Part shown: positions 25,750-35,747 of the stretch, in pieces
Layout: each line of letters begins with the position of its first letter
Position numbering within the stretch: position 1 is the first letter of the stretch
Assembly: GCA_018883715.1 (NCBI GenBank)
Contig: JAHLFP010000001.1
Span: forward strand, 1-47,219
DNA from: Candidatus Allofournierella pullistercoris
GTDB taxonomy: Bacteria > Bacillota > Clostridia > Oscillospirales > Ruminococcaceae
Reading direction: 5' to 3'
DNA: 47,219 bases
Notes under the pieces: generated by a model
The model's input: only the letters and a program-made list of their open reading frames with translations
The model's database searches: none
What the model was told of the DNA's origin: nothing
Program-made: the position numbers and the translations under genes

Positions 25750-26946
25750 ATGGAACAAAAAATTCGCGTGCGCTCGCTGGCATTTGTTGCGGTGGGATGT
25801 ATTTTATTGTACTGGGCCTTGCAGAATCCTGCTCAAATTGGCGGATATGTAAGCGCTTTTCAAAAATTGATTTTGCCCTTTGCGCTTGGTGGGGCAATGG
25901 CGTTTATCCTGAACGTACCCATGCGCGCCATCGAGTCCTTTCTGCCGAAAAAGCTGGAAAAAGCCCGTCGTCCCTTGGCGCTGGTGCTGACTCTGCTTGC
26001 GGTGGTGGGGGTTCTGCTGGTGGTAAGCCTGTTGGTGGTGCCCCAGTTGCAACAAACCATCTGGCGGATTATCCAGCAGTTGCCCGGTTTTTGGCAGGAA
26101 ACCCAGACCTTCTTAAATGAACTGATGGTGAAGTATCCCGCCTTGACCGAGTGGCTGAAAAACCCTGCCAGCATTGACTGGAACAGCATGGTGCGCAATG
26201 TGATTGGCTGGATGCAAACCAGCGGCATGATTCTGGTGGGCAACACGGTGAATGCGGCAAGCAGCCTTGTATCCGGATTTGTGAACTTCTTCATCGGCTT
26301 TATCTTTGCCATCTATCTGCTGTTTGGAAAGGAAAACCTGACCCGTCAGATTCGGATGCTTTTGTACGCTTGGACGCCGGAAAAGGTGGCGGACCGGGTG
26401 CTGGAAATTGCTCGACTGAGTGACAAGACTTTTTCCAGCTTTTTGTCCGGCCAGTGTGTGGAAGCCTGCATTCTGGGCTGTTTGTTTGCGGTGGGAATGC
26501 TGCTCTTCCGGATGCCCTATGTATTGCTGATTAGTGTTCTGGTGGCGGTAACAGCCTTGATTCCTGTCTTTGGTGCCTTTGTGGGCTGTTTTGTGGGAGC
26601 ATTTTTGATTCTGATTGAAAACCCCATGCAGGCCGTGGTGTTTGTGATTTTGTTCCTGGTGATCCAGCAGATTGAGGGCAATCTGATTTACCCCCGTGTG
26701 GTGGGTGGCTCGGTGGGTCTGCCTGCCATCTGGGTGCTGGTGGCGGTCACCATTGGTGGTAGCGCCATGGGCGTGGTTGGTATGCTGGTGATGATTCCCG
26801 CCTGCTCGGTGCTGTACAGCTTGATGCGTACCGTTACCTGGAAGCGACTGCGAAGCCTGCCCATTTCCCGCAGTAAATACGACGTGGAGCATACCGTACA
26901 ACCGGCACAGCAAATCAGCGAAGATTCCACTACAAAGCAAAATTAA
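25750..26946 (+). CDS. AI-2E family transporter (PerM/YdiK type)
   Basis: 398-residue membrane protein with seven to eight helices and the family layout: two N-terminal helices, a soluble segment with FWQETQTFLNELMVKYP, then a C-terminal membrane block containing the signature PRVVGGSVGLPAIWVL. Members export AI-2 in a few cases or act as Na+/H+ antiporters in others, so the substrate is open. The ATG at 25750 follows AAAAGGAG; an in-frame TTG at 25714 has no ribosome binding site. It is the last chromosomal gene before the integrated element, and its terminator is split by that element (half at 26951-26967). Confidence 0.88.
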   Translation: MEQKIRVRSLAFVAVGCILLYWALQNPAQIGGYVSAFQKLILPFALGGAMAFILNVPMRAIESFLPKKLEKARRPLALVLTLLAVVGVLLVVSLLVVPQLQQTIWRIIQQLPGFWQETQTFLNELMVKYPALTEWLKNPASIDWNSMVRNVIGWMQTSGMILVGNTVNAASSLVSGFVNFFIGFIFAIYLLFGKENLTRQIRMLLYAWTPEKVADRVLEIARLSDKTFSSFLSGQCVEACILGCLFAVGMLLFRMPYVLLISVLVAVTALIPVFGAFVGCFVGAFLILIENPMQAVVFVILFLVIQQIEGNLIYPRVVGGSVGLPAIWVLVAVTIGGSAMGVVGMLVMIPACSVLYSLMRTVTWKRLRSLPISRSKYDVEHTVQPAQQISEDSTTKQN

Positions 26947-26950
26947 AAAC

Positions 26951-26967
26951 AAAAACCCCCTGCCCGG
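26951..26967 (+). terminator. Left half of a terminator split by element insertion (attL, host side)
   Basis: AAAAACCCCCTGCCCGG directly follows the AI-2E gene but has no partner nearby. Its partner arm, CAGGGGGTTTTT, lies at 44493-44504 beyond the other end of the element. Joined through AA they give one hairpin of about 15 bp with a single mismatch. Confidence 0.75.
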
Positions 26968-26969
26968 AA

Positions 26970-26992
26970 GGCTTAATAGTGATAAGGTACTA
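26970..26992 (+). repeat. Left end inverted repeat of the element (attP half-site in attL)
   Basis: Starts GGCTTAATAGTGATAAGG. It differs from the inverted copy at 44464-44486 at only two of 23 positions. Confidence 0.8.
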
Positions 26993-27014
26993 TTTAGCTT
27001 TGCGAGGGGCAGAG

Positions 27015-29051
<2,037 letters not shown>

Positions 29052-29068
29052 GCAGTTTCCTCCATCAA

Positions 29069-30334
29069 TTAAAGTTCCATATCGTGCGACTTGCGGCGGG
29101 AAGGCTGATCGTGCTGCTTTGTTTGCCGGGTTCGTGTCAAAATGGCGTCAAGAAAAGCCCGCACCTTTTCGGGTGCGAGCTTGACAGCTTCCAGATAAGG
29201 CCGTGCCTGTTCTTTCAGCGACTCGTATCGCTGTTTCCATACAGTGGCGCTCTTTTTCGCTTGTTGTAGCTTTTCCTCCAAACGGCTGTTTTCTGCCTTG
29301 GCAAGAATCCCATTGACCGCATAATCTTTGAGTGTGCTGCACTCGGATGGGGTCAAAGTGATATTGCCGGTGATCGTCTTTTTCCCCATGGAGCGGATTT
29401 CCTGTACGGTCAGGGCGGCAGTGCGCTGTTCTTTGGTCTGCCTTTGCAGGGATTGCAGCTCTTTTTGTTTTTTCTCAACGGCAGCCTGTGCGGTGTCCAG
29501 CGCCTGCTCTGTCTGAGCGATTTGAGCGGTCACATCTTCCAGCCGCTGCTGTTCCTGTGCTACCTTGAACTGGGTCACCGTCAGATGTTCCTCGGTGCTG
29601 CCACGCTCTCCACGCTCCACATCCGTATATCCGGCAGCTTTCATATAGTTGAAGAAATCGTCTTGCAGGACACTGTATGATGTCCGCAGGACTTTCTTGC
29701 CCTTGGCGGTCAAAAGCGGATTGCCCTGCTCATCCAGAGCTACCTTGGATTCCCACTTTTTACTGCGGCTGACCTGCATGATGGTCTCCTTGACTGTGCC
29801 CACAAGGGCCTTATCTTTGCACCGCTTCGACCAGAGAATCTGTTTTTCCACCACCGGGATATAGACCACGTGAAGGTGGTAGTGATACACATCCTGCCCC
29901 AGAGCTTCCGACATAGCCCGGTTGCGTTCATCGGCGTGCATGACGGCAGAGAGGATATACTGCTCACCGCCCACGATCTCTACGGCAGCTTTGTATGCGT
30001 CGGTGTAGAATTGCTTGGCATATTCGTAGCCGCCGTGATTGTGGAAATAGGCGGAGTTCACATCGAAAATCAGTTCCCCGTATTTCACCGCATCGGCTTT
30101 CAGACCACGGGTGGAGATGACACCATCGGCAATCATCTGATCGAACATAGCGGCATAGCTGTCGGTGGGAGCCTTGAAGTGGATATTCCGGTAGGTTTGG
30201 GTGGTATCAATATCCTGGTTGGAGTAGCTGTCCTTTTCCCGTTCGTTATGCTCCTGCACCTTCGCCACATCATCAAGGGTGGGCAAGTCCTGGTTACGGG
30301 CAAAGGTGCGGTCGATTCCGTCGTTTCTGGCCAT
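29069..30334 (-). CDS. MOBV/Pre-type mobilization relaxase
   Basis: 421 residues. It shows the Mob/Pre relaxase layout: an N-terminal block (ARNDGIDRTFARN), then HADERNR and DVYHYHLHVVYIPV (the metal-binding His cluster), and a long coiled-coil C-terminal half (QIAQTEQALDTAQAAVEKKQ onward). It should nick at oriT and pilot the DNA through a conjugation system supplied by another element. A likely oriT lies just upstream at 30385-30446. The ribosome binding site AAAGGAG precedes the ATG. The 3' neighbour is the small protein 28782-29051. Confidence 0.9.
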   Translation of the reverse strand: MARNDGIDRTFARNQDLPTLDDVAKVQEHNEREKDSYSNQDIDTTQTYRNIHFKAPTDSYAAMFDQMIADGVISTRGLKADAVKYGELIFDVNSAYFHNHGGYEYAKQFYTDAYKAAVEIVGGEQYILSAVMHADERNRAMSEALGQDVYHYHLHVVYIPVVEKQILWSKRCKDKALVGTVKETIMQVSRSKKWESKVALDEQGNPLLTAKGKKVLRTSYSVLQDDFFNYMKAAGYTDVERGERGSTEEHLTVTQFKVAQEQQRLEDVTAQIAQTEQALDTAQAAVEKKQKELQSLQRQTKEQRTAALTVQEIRSMGKKTITGNITLTPSECSTLKDYAVNGILAKAENSRLEEKLQQAKKSATVWKQRYESLKEQARPYLEAVKLAPEKVRAFLDAILTRTRQTKQHDQPSRRKSHDMEL

Positions 30335-30674
30335 ACAAATCAGCTCCTTTCTGTTGTGCGGCAGACGGCTGGGGGACGGGGATGCACTTCCTGCGGGAAG
30401 TGTAATAACCCACTATGACACTTTCATCCCGAAGGGCTGCAAAGTGCCGTGGGCTCTCCGAGGGGGAATTGCGGTCATTGCGATGACCGCTGCTGAACTG
30501 CCCGGAAACCGTCTGCATCGCTTCCTGTTGTTCAGCCCGGACAGCCGATGTTTTGCGAAACATCAGCCATCCGGCGGCAGCGAAAAATCGAATGTTTTCG
30601 CCACCTGTCCACAGCAATACTGCGGTATTGCCATGGGGACGGGAGATACGGATAACAGGAACGGCGGACATCAT
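30294..30674 (-). CDS. Possible small protein coupled to the HTH gene, overlapping oriT
   Basis: 126 codons. It starts at an ATG overlapping the stop of the HTH gene (ATGA) and GGAGG precedes it at good spacing, which supports translation by coupling. It overlaps the relaxase start by 41 nt. The composition is basic and rich in Ser, Arg and Gln, and I recognise no domain. Because the likely oriT lies inside it, part of the frame may be open by chance. Real gene or not is undecided. Confidence 0.45.
   Translation of the reverse strand: MMSAVPVIRISRPHGNTAVLLWTGGENIRFFAAAGWLMFRKTSAVRAEQQEAMQTVSGQFSSGHRNDRNSPSESPRHFAALRDESVIVGYYTSRRKCIPVPQPSAAQQKGADLYGQKRRNRPHLCP
30385..30446 (-). other. Probable origin of transfer (oriT) of MOBV type
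   Basis: On the minus strand, CACTTT...AAAGTG (30441-30446 and 30419-30424) forms an inverted repeat with an inner CCC-GAA-GGG-like stem, followed by CATAGTGGGTTATTACACTT and a second perfect hairpin GACTT-like arm (CACTTCC-TGCG-GGAAGTG on plus, 30385-30402). The pMV158 nick region reads TAGTGTG/TTAT after an inverted repeat, so TAGTGGG/TTAT is the likely nick site. Position directly before the relaxase fits. Confidence 0.6.
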
Positions 30675-30892
30675 TTGTCCCTCCGCTTCTGCCATACGAG
30701 GTCATAGCCAAGGGCATCGGCAAGCTGTACCGCCTCTACATACCGCAGAGACTCCCGCTGGAGCTTGTTGGACAGGTTTGAAACGCTGTCGCTCCAGCCG
30801 TAATCCTCGGAAAGCCGGTCAACGACTTCCTGCATCGTATAACCGGAACGCACGATGTACGACTTGATTTCATTCCTCAAATTGGATTTCAT
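30671..30892 (-). CDS. Small helix-turn-helix protein of the element
   Basis: 73 residues (MKSNLRNEIKSYIVRSGYTM onward) with an XRE-like helix-turn-helix: MQEVVDRLSEDYGWSDSVSNLSNKLQRESLRYVEAVQLADAL. It probably represses or tunes the mobilization operon. Start choice: GAGGTG lies 6 nt before the ATG at 30892; the GTG three codons upstream overlaps the ribosome binding site itself. Its stop overlaps the next small ORF. A CHC2 primase/helicase unit on the same strand lies further upstream. Confidence 0.8.
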   Translation of the reverse strand: MKSNLRNEIKSYIVRSGYTMQEVVDRLSEDYGWSDSVSNLSNKLQRESLRYVEAVQLADALGYDLVWQKRRDK

Positions 30893-31315
30893 GGAAAACA
30901 CCTCATTCTTTCGTAAAGTTAGTTTGCCGTGGAGAACACACGCTGCACGGTACAGTTAATCTTAATTACTTCTCAAAAATCGCTCAGAACTGCGTTTGTG
31001 AAGAACTGTCCGCAATAGTACCCCATCGACTTTGCCATTAGGTGGGCTTGCAAGCGAAACCGTGAAAATAGCCACCTTCCCGCATACCACCATCACCATT
31101 CTGTAAATCACCGAATAATGATTTGTGTTCTGCTTATGGTAGTGTTTTTCACTGTTTGCACAACCATTGATTGGGAAGTGCGGATTTTAGAGCGCCCTCT
31201 GAGCCGAACAATAAAAAATGAACTTCTATTTTTTGCGTTCGTGTGTTCCTTCGTTCCACAGGCTGCACCCGATTAGGAACGCATGAACGCACGAACAGAA
31301 GGTTTTGAAGTTTCA
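30893..31315. other. Intergenic region with iteron-like repeats
   Basis: About 420 nt between the primase-helicase gene and the HTH gene. No gene is convincing. The part next to the primase-helicase holds the inverted GAACGCA-type repeats annotated at 31237-31296. The rest contains no element I can name. Confidence 0.5.
31237..31296. repeat. Inverted iteron-like repeats, candidate replication origin
   Basis: Two 21-nt arms (31237-31257 and 31276-31296) are inverted copies with 18 of 21 matches around an 18-nt spacer. Each arm is built of short units such as GAACGCA and CGAAC. It is not followed by a T-run on either strand. It lies 20 nt beyond the primase-helicase gene, a usual place for a cis origin. 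Confidence 0.45.
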
Positions 31316-32611
31316 TTACAACTCCACAGGTGAGAGCAGAACATAAATGCCCATATACCCCCGGCACCGCTTTCCACCACCGATGTGCAGGTTATTGACT
31401 GGCTCTAAATGGTAGCGTTCTGCGTTCTGGCTGAGCTGGTTTGCAAAGCTCTTTGGGGACAGTGGATTTTCTGCGTTGTCCTCACACCACCGCCTATAGG
31501 CTGCGTATAGATTTTTGGTGCTGGCTTCATAATCGGCCTTAAATGCCACATATCCCTCAGAATCGAGAAAGTCCAGAATGTTATTGGCGTCACGGACAGC
31601 GGAAGTGATATTGTCCTTGGCTCTCTGGCTGATGGTGAAGTGGTAGTGATTGGCGATCAGCCGCCGCAATCCCTCCAGCATCCAGAGAAAGATCCCCTCT
31701 TTTTCGGCAATCAGTTTCTCGGCAAGAAACGGGTCATCGAACCGATCCGCAGGCTTGTCCTTGGTGGTTAGAATGATCTGGCGGCGAAAGAAACCGTCGC
31801 TGCGGTCATGAAGTGCAGTCAATGCCCCATTACCGAAGCAGAGGAAACGCACATAAAGCAGCCCCTGATAGCTCTGCTCTTTCTTCCGTTCCAAATCCAT
31901 CCGCAGTTCTGCGGTCACGATAGATTTGACATAGTTGGTTTTGGTCAAGGCGTTCATGTCCAGATCATCGTCCACCATCAGCAGCTTACCCTCCAGATCG
32001 GCTCTGGCAAACCGATTAGTTTCTACCTTCTGAATGGAAGTGGTGTTCATGTTGAGCCCGAAAATGGCGTTCATCACCACACCGATCCGGCTTTTGCCCT
32101 CGCCTCCCTTGCCGATCAGCATGAGCATTTTCTGGCCCTTGGTGGAGGGGATTAGACAATAGCCCAGATACTCCTGCAAGGCGGGAATATCCTCCGGTTC
32201 CAACAGTTCTGAAAGGAAGTGCAGCCAGTGTTCCGGTGCAGGAGCATCTGCCCGATAAGACACCGGCAGGCGGTTACCGCAATACTCTTTTTCCTCTGTG
32301 AATGTACCGTCCAGAAAATAAGTGCCATTAGCCACATGGATACGGTCACATTGCAGGGGCAGAGGGTCTGCATATGCCGCCAGCTTCAACGCTTTGATTA
32401 TCTGCTCCACCGTCTGTGCAACCTTGGCATGAAGCCAGGGCGAGATTTCCTCATAAATCGTGCGCTTCAATTTGCTCTCATCGGGCAATGGGCCATCCAC
32501 AGTATAAAAGCGGTCGTTGATACAGCGCATGGGATGCTGGGACAGGAAATCCCGGCAGTATTCCGGTTCGACGATTTTCCCCTTATCATCAATCCAAACA
32601 GGGTTATTCAT
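31316..32611 (-). CDS. Plasmid/phage D5/P4-type primase-helicase
   Basis: 431 residues. The D5-N-like region precedes an SF3 helicase domain with Walker A GKGGEGKSR, Walker B LLMVDDDLD, and sensor region LCFGNGAL. The C-terminus has the winged part found in P4-family primases (LYAAYRRWCEDNAENPLSPKSFANQLSQ). Together with the upstream CHC2 protein it makes a split version of the P4 alpha-like primase-helicase, so the element can probably replicate after excision or during transfer. It overlaps the primase stop by 8 nt, so translation is coupled. Confidence 0.88.
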   Translation of the reverse strand: MNNPVWIDDKGKIVEPEYCRDFLSQHPMRCINDRFYTVDGPLPDESKLKRTIYEEISPWLHAKVAQTVEQIIKALKLAAYADPLPLQCDRIHVANGTYFLDGTFTEEKEYCGNRLPVSYRADAPAPEHWLHFLSELLEPEDIPALQEYLGYCLIPSTKGQKMLMLIGKGGEGKSRIGVVMNAIFGLNMNTTSIQKVETNRFARADLEGKLLMVDDDLDMNALTKTNYVKSIVTAELRMDLERKKEQSYQGLLYVRFLCFGNGALTALHDRSDGFFRRQIILTTKDKPADRFDDPFLAEKLIAEKEGIFLWMLEGLRRLIANHYHFTISQRAKDNITSAVRDANNILDFLDSEGYVAFKADYEASTKNLYAAYRRWCEDNAENPLSPKSFANQLSQNAERYHLEPVNNLHIGGGKRCRGYMGIYVLLSPVEL

Positions 32612-33200
32612 GGTATCGCTCCTCTCTCAGGCGGGTCTGTAATTTGCAGATGTATCCGTTTGCCGTTAGTTCACTCACGACTTCGCCTCGTTCATAGGAA
32701 TCGCCTTGCAGCAGAATGTCCAGCTGATACTCTGCCCAGGGCAGACGGTGGCAGGCTTCCACAAACCGCTTGTCCAACACATCTTCCGGCGCTTGCGGTG
32801 CATATTGCCTTTCCCAATCCAGGAGCAACCGCCGATACTGGTTCAAAACAGAAAAGCACAGCTGCTCGTTCTCACGAAGCTGCTGTGCTTTGGTTTTGTG
32901 CTTTAATTTTTGGCGAATTGCTTCCGGCAAGGGCTTGTCCAGTGCAAGGTGAAAGTCCGACGCCAGTTTTCGGGCCGCATCATACAGCCGAAGGTCAAAC
33001 AGTTTGGCAGTCAGGTCGATCACATCCCCGTGCTCCCCACAGGCAAAACAGTGGTAGTGGTCATCCGATACATACAGGCTCGGATGACGGTCATTGTGGA
33101 ACGGGCACAGCGCCATGCCATAGTGGTTGACATCGATTCCATACACCTGCGCTGCTTCCCGTGTGTTGATGCCTGCTTTCACCACTTCAAACAGATTCAT
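32604..33200 (-). CDS. CHC2 zinc-finger DNA primase of the element
   Basis: 198 residues. The zinc ribbon is CPFHNDRHPSLYVSDDHYHCFACGEHGDVIDL (C-H-C-C ligands). The rest is helical and shorter than DnaG, without a clear Toprim domain, so it may only supply the DNA-binding primase module to the next protein. The ATG at 33200 follows GGAGGGAA at good spacing; an ATG five codons upstream overlaps the ribosome binding site. It is the first gene of the minus-strand replication unit and diverges from 33374. Confidence 0.85.
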   Translation of the reverse strand: MNLFEVVKAGINTREAAQVYGIDVNHYGMALCPFHNDRHPSLYVSDDHYHCFACGEHGDVIDLTAKLFDLRLYDAARKLASDFHLALDKPLPEAIRQKLKHKTKAQQLRENEQLCFSVLNQYRRLLLDWERQYAPQAPEDVLDKRFVEACHRLPWAEYQLDILLQGDSYERGEVVSELTANGYICKLQTRLREERYHE

Positions 33201-33289
33201 ACAGATTCCCTCCATTTCCTTTTTGATGGGGCAGTTTTCTCACCCCTCTGTATAGGTTATGGGGAAAATCGAAAAAAACAGGCTAATGG

Positions 33290-33364
33290 CATGACAAGCC
33301 GTTTTCAAAAAACATGACAAGGTCTTTGTTGTGTGCTATTATGAAAATAGAAAAACATGACAGG
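33290..33364 (+). promoter_or_regulatory. Promoter with three CATGACA repeats
   Basis: ATGACA (33314-33319) and TATTAT (33337-33342) separated by 17 nt form a promoter for 33374. CATGACAAG occurs at 33290 and 33313, and CATGACAGG at 33356, so one copy overlaps the -35 and one overlaps the ribosome binding site. These look like operator sites. Confidence 0.5.
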
Positions 33365-33373
33365 AGGGAGAAG

Positions 33374-34489
33374 ATGGATCGGATCATCAACCATACGGTT
33401 TTATCGCTGGATTTCTGGCAGGACACCGTGACCTATGAGAGGAGTACCATGCCCACGGGAACCATTGGCTGCGAGGTGCTGAACATCCCGGACAGTACCA
33501 TTGAAGAGCTGGATACTCCCTGCAATGTGCTGAACCAGCTGCTTCAGGGGATGAACACCGGTTCCGTGGATATGGAGCTGCTGCCGCAGGTGCAGCAGGC
33601 CGCTGGCGAGATCATCTCCTTTTTACAGGCCACGCCACCGTTCTCCCGCCTGAATCGAAGCTATTTTGAGCAAAAACTTACAGCCATCTTTTCCGAAGAA
33701 TACATGGAAGATGCCAAAGCCTATTTGCAGCTCACCCAGCAGGAGCAGTTGATCTGTGCTTTGACTGGTCAGCACAGCAAGGCAACAATGCTCGTCCGAA
33801 TAGCGCAGGTGTTGGGGCATTTGAGCTATTCTCTGGGGCAATACAAGGAAGCCCTGACGAAATTTGCAGAGCGGTTGAGTGAACCAGGTTATGACCGCAC
33901 TCCGGACGGCTATGCGGCGATGTTCGGGCAGTTCTTCAAAGGTGAGCCAACTTTATCGCTGGATAACCCGGCCTGGATGACCCTGACCAATGCTTCGGTG
34001 CAGTATGTATCCGCTATTCGCCCCGGAAAGATGGAGCCGCAGTTAGTCAAGCGGATGCACTATGTTTCCTTTGTGGGAATGTTCCGGTCTGAGCTGTTCG
34101 AGGGGCTTTGTGTAGGTCACGCCCCCAAGAAATGCCCTATCTGCGGCAGATGGTTTCTCACTATTGACGCACGGCACACCAAATACTGCGGCGGTCTGGC
34201 CCCCGGCGACCAACGGGGACGGACGTGCCGACAAATCGGCAATCTAAGAGGCCGGGAGCAGCGGGAGCTTGCAGACGATCACCCCATCAAGGCCATTTAT
34301 ACCCGACGCATGAACACCATTTTGCAAAGCACCCGCCGTGGAAAACTGGATGAAGAAACGGCAGCAGCTATGAAGAAGCTGGCAAAAGATAAGATGCTCC
34401 GTGCGCTTTCAGATCAGCGCTATGCCAGCACTGTCTACGAGCAGGAAATGACCCAGGATGCACTTTTAGAAGCAGTAAAAAAGAAATAA
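33374..34489 (+). CDS. Zinc-motif protein of the element (DUF6076-like)
   Basis: 371 residues, soluble. A C-terminal zinc motif is clear: CPICGRWFLTIDARHTKYC, then a second Cys in RGRTCRQIG, similar to CGNR-type or recombinase-associated zinc motifs. From memory it fits DUF6076. The first 250 residues are helical with no known domain. ATG 33374 follows AGGAGGGAG; a frame extension of 20 codons lacks a ribosome binding site. The next gene, sigma-like, starts 32 nt later, so both form one plus-strand unit opposite to the mobilization and replication genes. A regulatory or stress role in the element is possible but not shown. Confidence 0.75.
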   Translation: MDRIINHTVLSLDFWQDTVTYERSTMPTGTIGCEVLNIPDSTIEELDTPCNVLNQLLQGMNTGSVDMELLPQVQQAAGEIISFLQATPPFSRLNRSYFEQKLTAIFSEEYMEDAKAYLQLTQQEQLICALTGQHSKATMLVRIAQVLGHLSYSLGQYKEALTKFAERLSEPGYDRTPDGYAAMFGQFFKGEPTLSLDNPAWMTLTNASVQYVSAIRPGKMEPQLVKRMHYVSFVGMFRSELFEGLCVGHAPKKCPICGRWFLTIDARHTKYCGGLAPGDQRGRTCRQIGNLRGREQRELADDHPIKAIYTRRMNTILQSTRRGKLDEETAAAMKKLAKDKMLRALSDQRYASTVYEQEMTQDALLEAVKKK

Positions 34490-34521
34490 GCAGCAAAATA
34501 TCAGAAAGGCGGTGAGGGAAA

Positions 34522-35715
34522 ATGGATACAGCGTGGACATGGGATCTGTCTTCTTACTGTGCCAAATACAGCTTTCTGACGGAACCCAGGGGCGTGACCA
34601 TGCGGGAAGTGGAACGCATCTTTCAGCTTGACCCCGAACCGCCTATCTGGGGAAACCTAAACGACTACATCCTTGAGGCTGTACAGCGCCATAATTTGCG
34701 CTGGTTTTCCTTTTTCCTGCACTGCTATGAAAATCGGCTTAATGGCCGTGTTCGCCGTTTCCTGCTGCGGGAGGGGCTGGATCGCTATGACCCGGAACGC
34801 TTTTTGTACTACAAAATGGGCTGTGTGCTTGCCATGCTGGATTGTCTCCGGGAATACGCTCCCGCACAAGGGGCGGATTTTCTGACCTATGCCCATCATT
34901 TTATCGGGAACGCTCTTTTGACCTGTCGGATGCAGGAGGAGGCCGGTTCCTTTGAAAATGTGGATGAGTACAAAGCTGTGCGTGGAATTGCATGGCTCTA
35001 CAATCAATCTGGCCAGTCTGAACAGGCGGCAATCCAGAAATATGCCCAGAAAAACGGTTGCACCGAGGAAACCGCAGCAAAGTTTTTGGCATTGGCCAAG
35101 CAAAATCGCAGCCGTGTTCCGTTTTATCAGACCATTCAGGATGAGGACAGCGAAGAAACCGGCGAGGATGTCAGCCGGGATGACCATTGGGACTATGCGG
35201 AGATTCTATGGAACGGTATCCGGGCTGAAGCTATCCGGGAGGCATTTGAAAAGCTGAATTACCGGGAGCAGACCCTTTTGGAAAAACGAAACGCCATCTG
35301 TATGACCTGTGGACGGGTCAGCCCCGTCAGTACCCGGTTAACCTTTGAAGAACTGGCAGTCCTCTTTGAGGGCAGCACGGCCAGCGGTGCAGAACGAGCC
35401 TACCGCAAAGCCGTGGAGCATTTGGCCTGTTTGCTGACAGAAGCCGGAGTGCTTCACACGATTCGCCTGAAACGCAAATCCCAGACCAAACACAAAAAGA
35501 AAATCGCCGCCGCTGTCTACCTGTATCAGGTGGACAACGACGGCGAATGGGGTGAGATTTCGTTTGATTTTGAGGCTGGAACAGCGGAGATTATCCGCTT
35601 GGCAGAGTGGGATACGACGGTAAGTAAGAAATTTGCAAAACAGGCAATCTATCATCTGCAAACTTCTCCAAATCATAATCTGCCCAAAGATGGGATAATG
35701 ATATTTGAAATATGA
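34522..35715 (+). CDS. Sigma-70-like protein of the element
   Basis: 397 residues. The segment ERFLYYKMGCVLAMLDCLREY with GADFLTYAHHFIGNALLTC resembles sigma region 2 (core binding and -10 recognition), and EAIREAFEKLNYREQTLLEKR with LTFEELAVLFEGSTASGAERAYRKAVEHL resembles the region 4 helix-turn-helix. A Cys pair, CMTCGRVSP, interrupts region 4, and a basic KSQTKHKKK stretch follows. It could direct RNA polymerase to element promoters or act as a non-sigma regulator. The ribosome binding site AAAGGCGGTGAGG precedes the ATG. It converges on hsdR with a 32-nt gap. Confidence 0.7.
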   Translation: MDTAWTWDLSSYCAKYSFLTEPRGVTMREVERIFQLDPEPPIWGNLNDYILEAVQRHNLRWFSFFLHCYENRLNGRVRRFLLREGLDRYDPERFLYYKMGCVLAMLDCLREYAPAQGADFLTYAHHFIGNALLTCRMQEEAGSFENVDEYKAVRGIAWLYNQSGQSEQAAIQKYAQKNGCTEETAAKFLALAKQNRSRVPFYQTIQDEDSEETGEDVSRDDHWDYAEILWNGIRAEAIREAFEKLNYREQTLLEKRNAICMTCGRVSPVSTRLTFEELAVLFEGSTASGAERAYRKAVEHLACLLTEAGVLHTIRLKRKSQTKHKKKIAAAVYLYQVDNDGEWGEISFDFEAGTAEIIRLAEWDTTVSKKFAKQAIYHLQTSPNHNLPKDGIMIFEI

Positions 35716-35747
35716 TTCCCATATTTTAAGGCTGAATATCTTCCACC

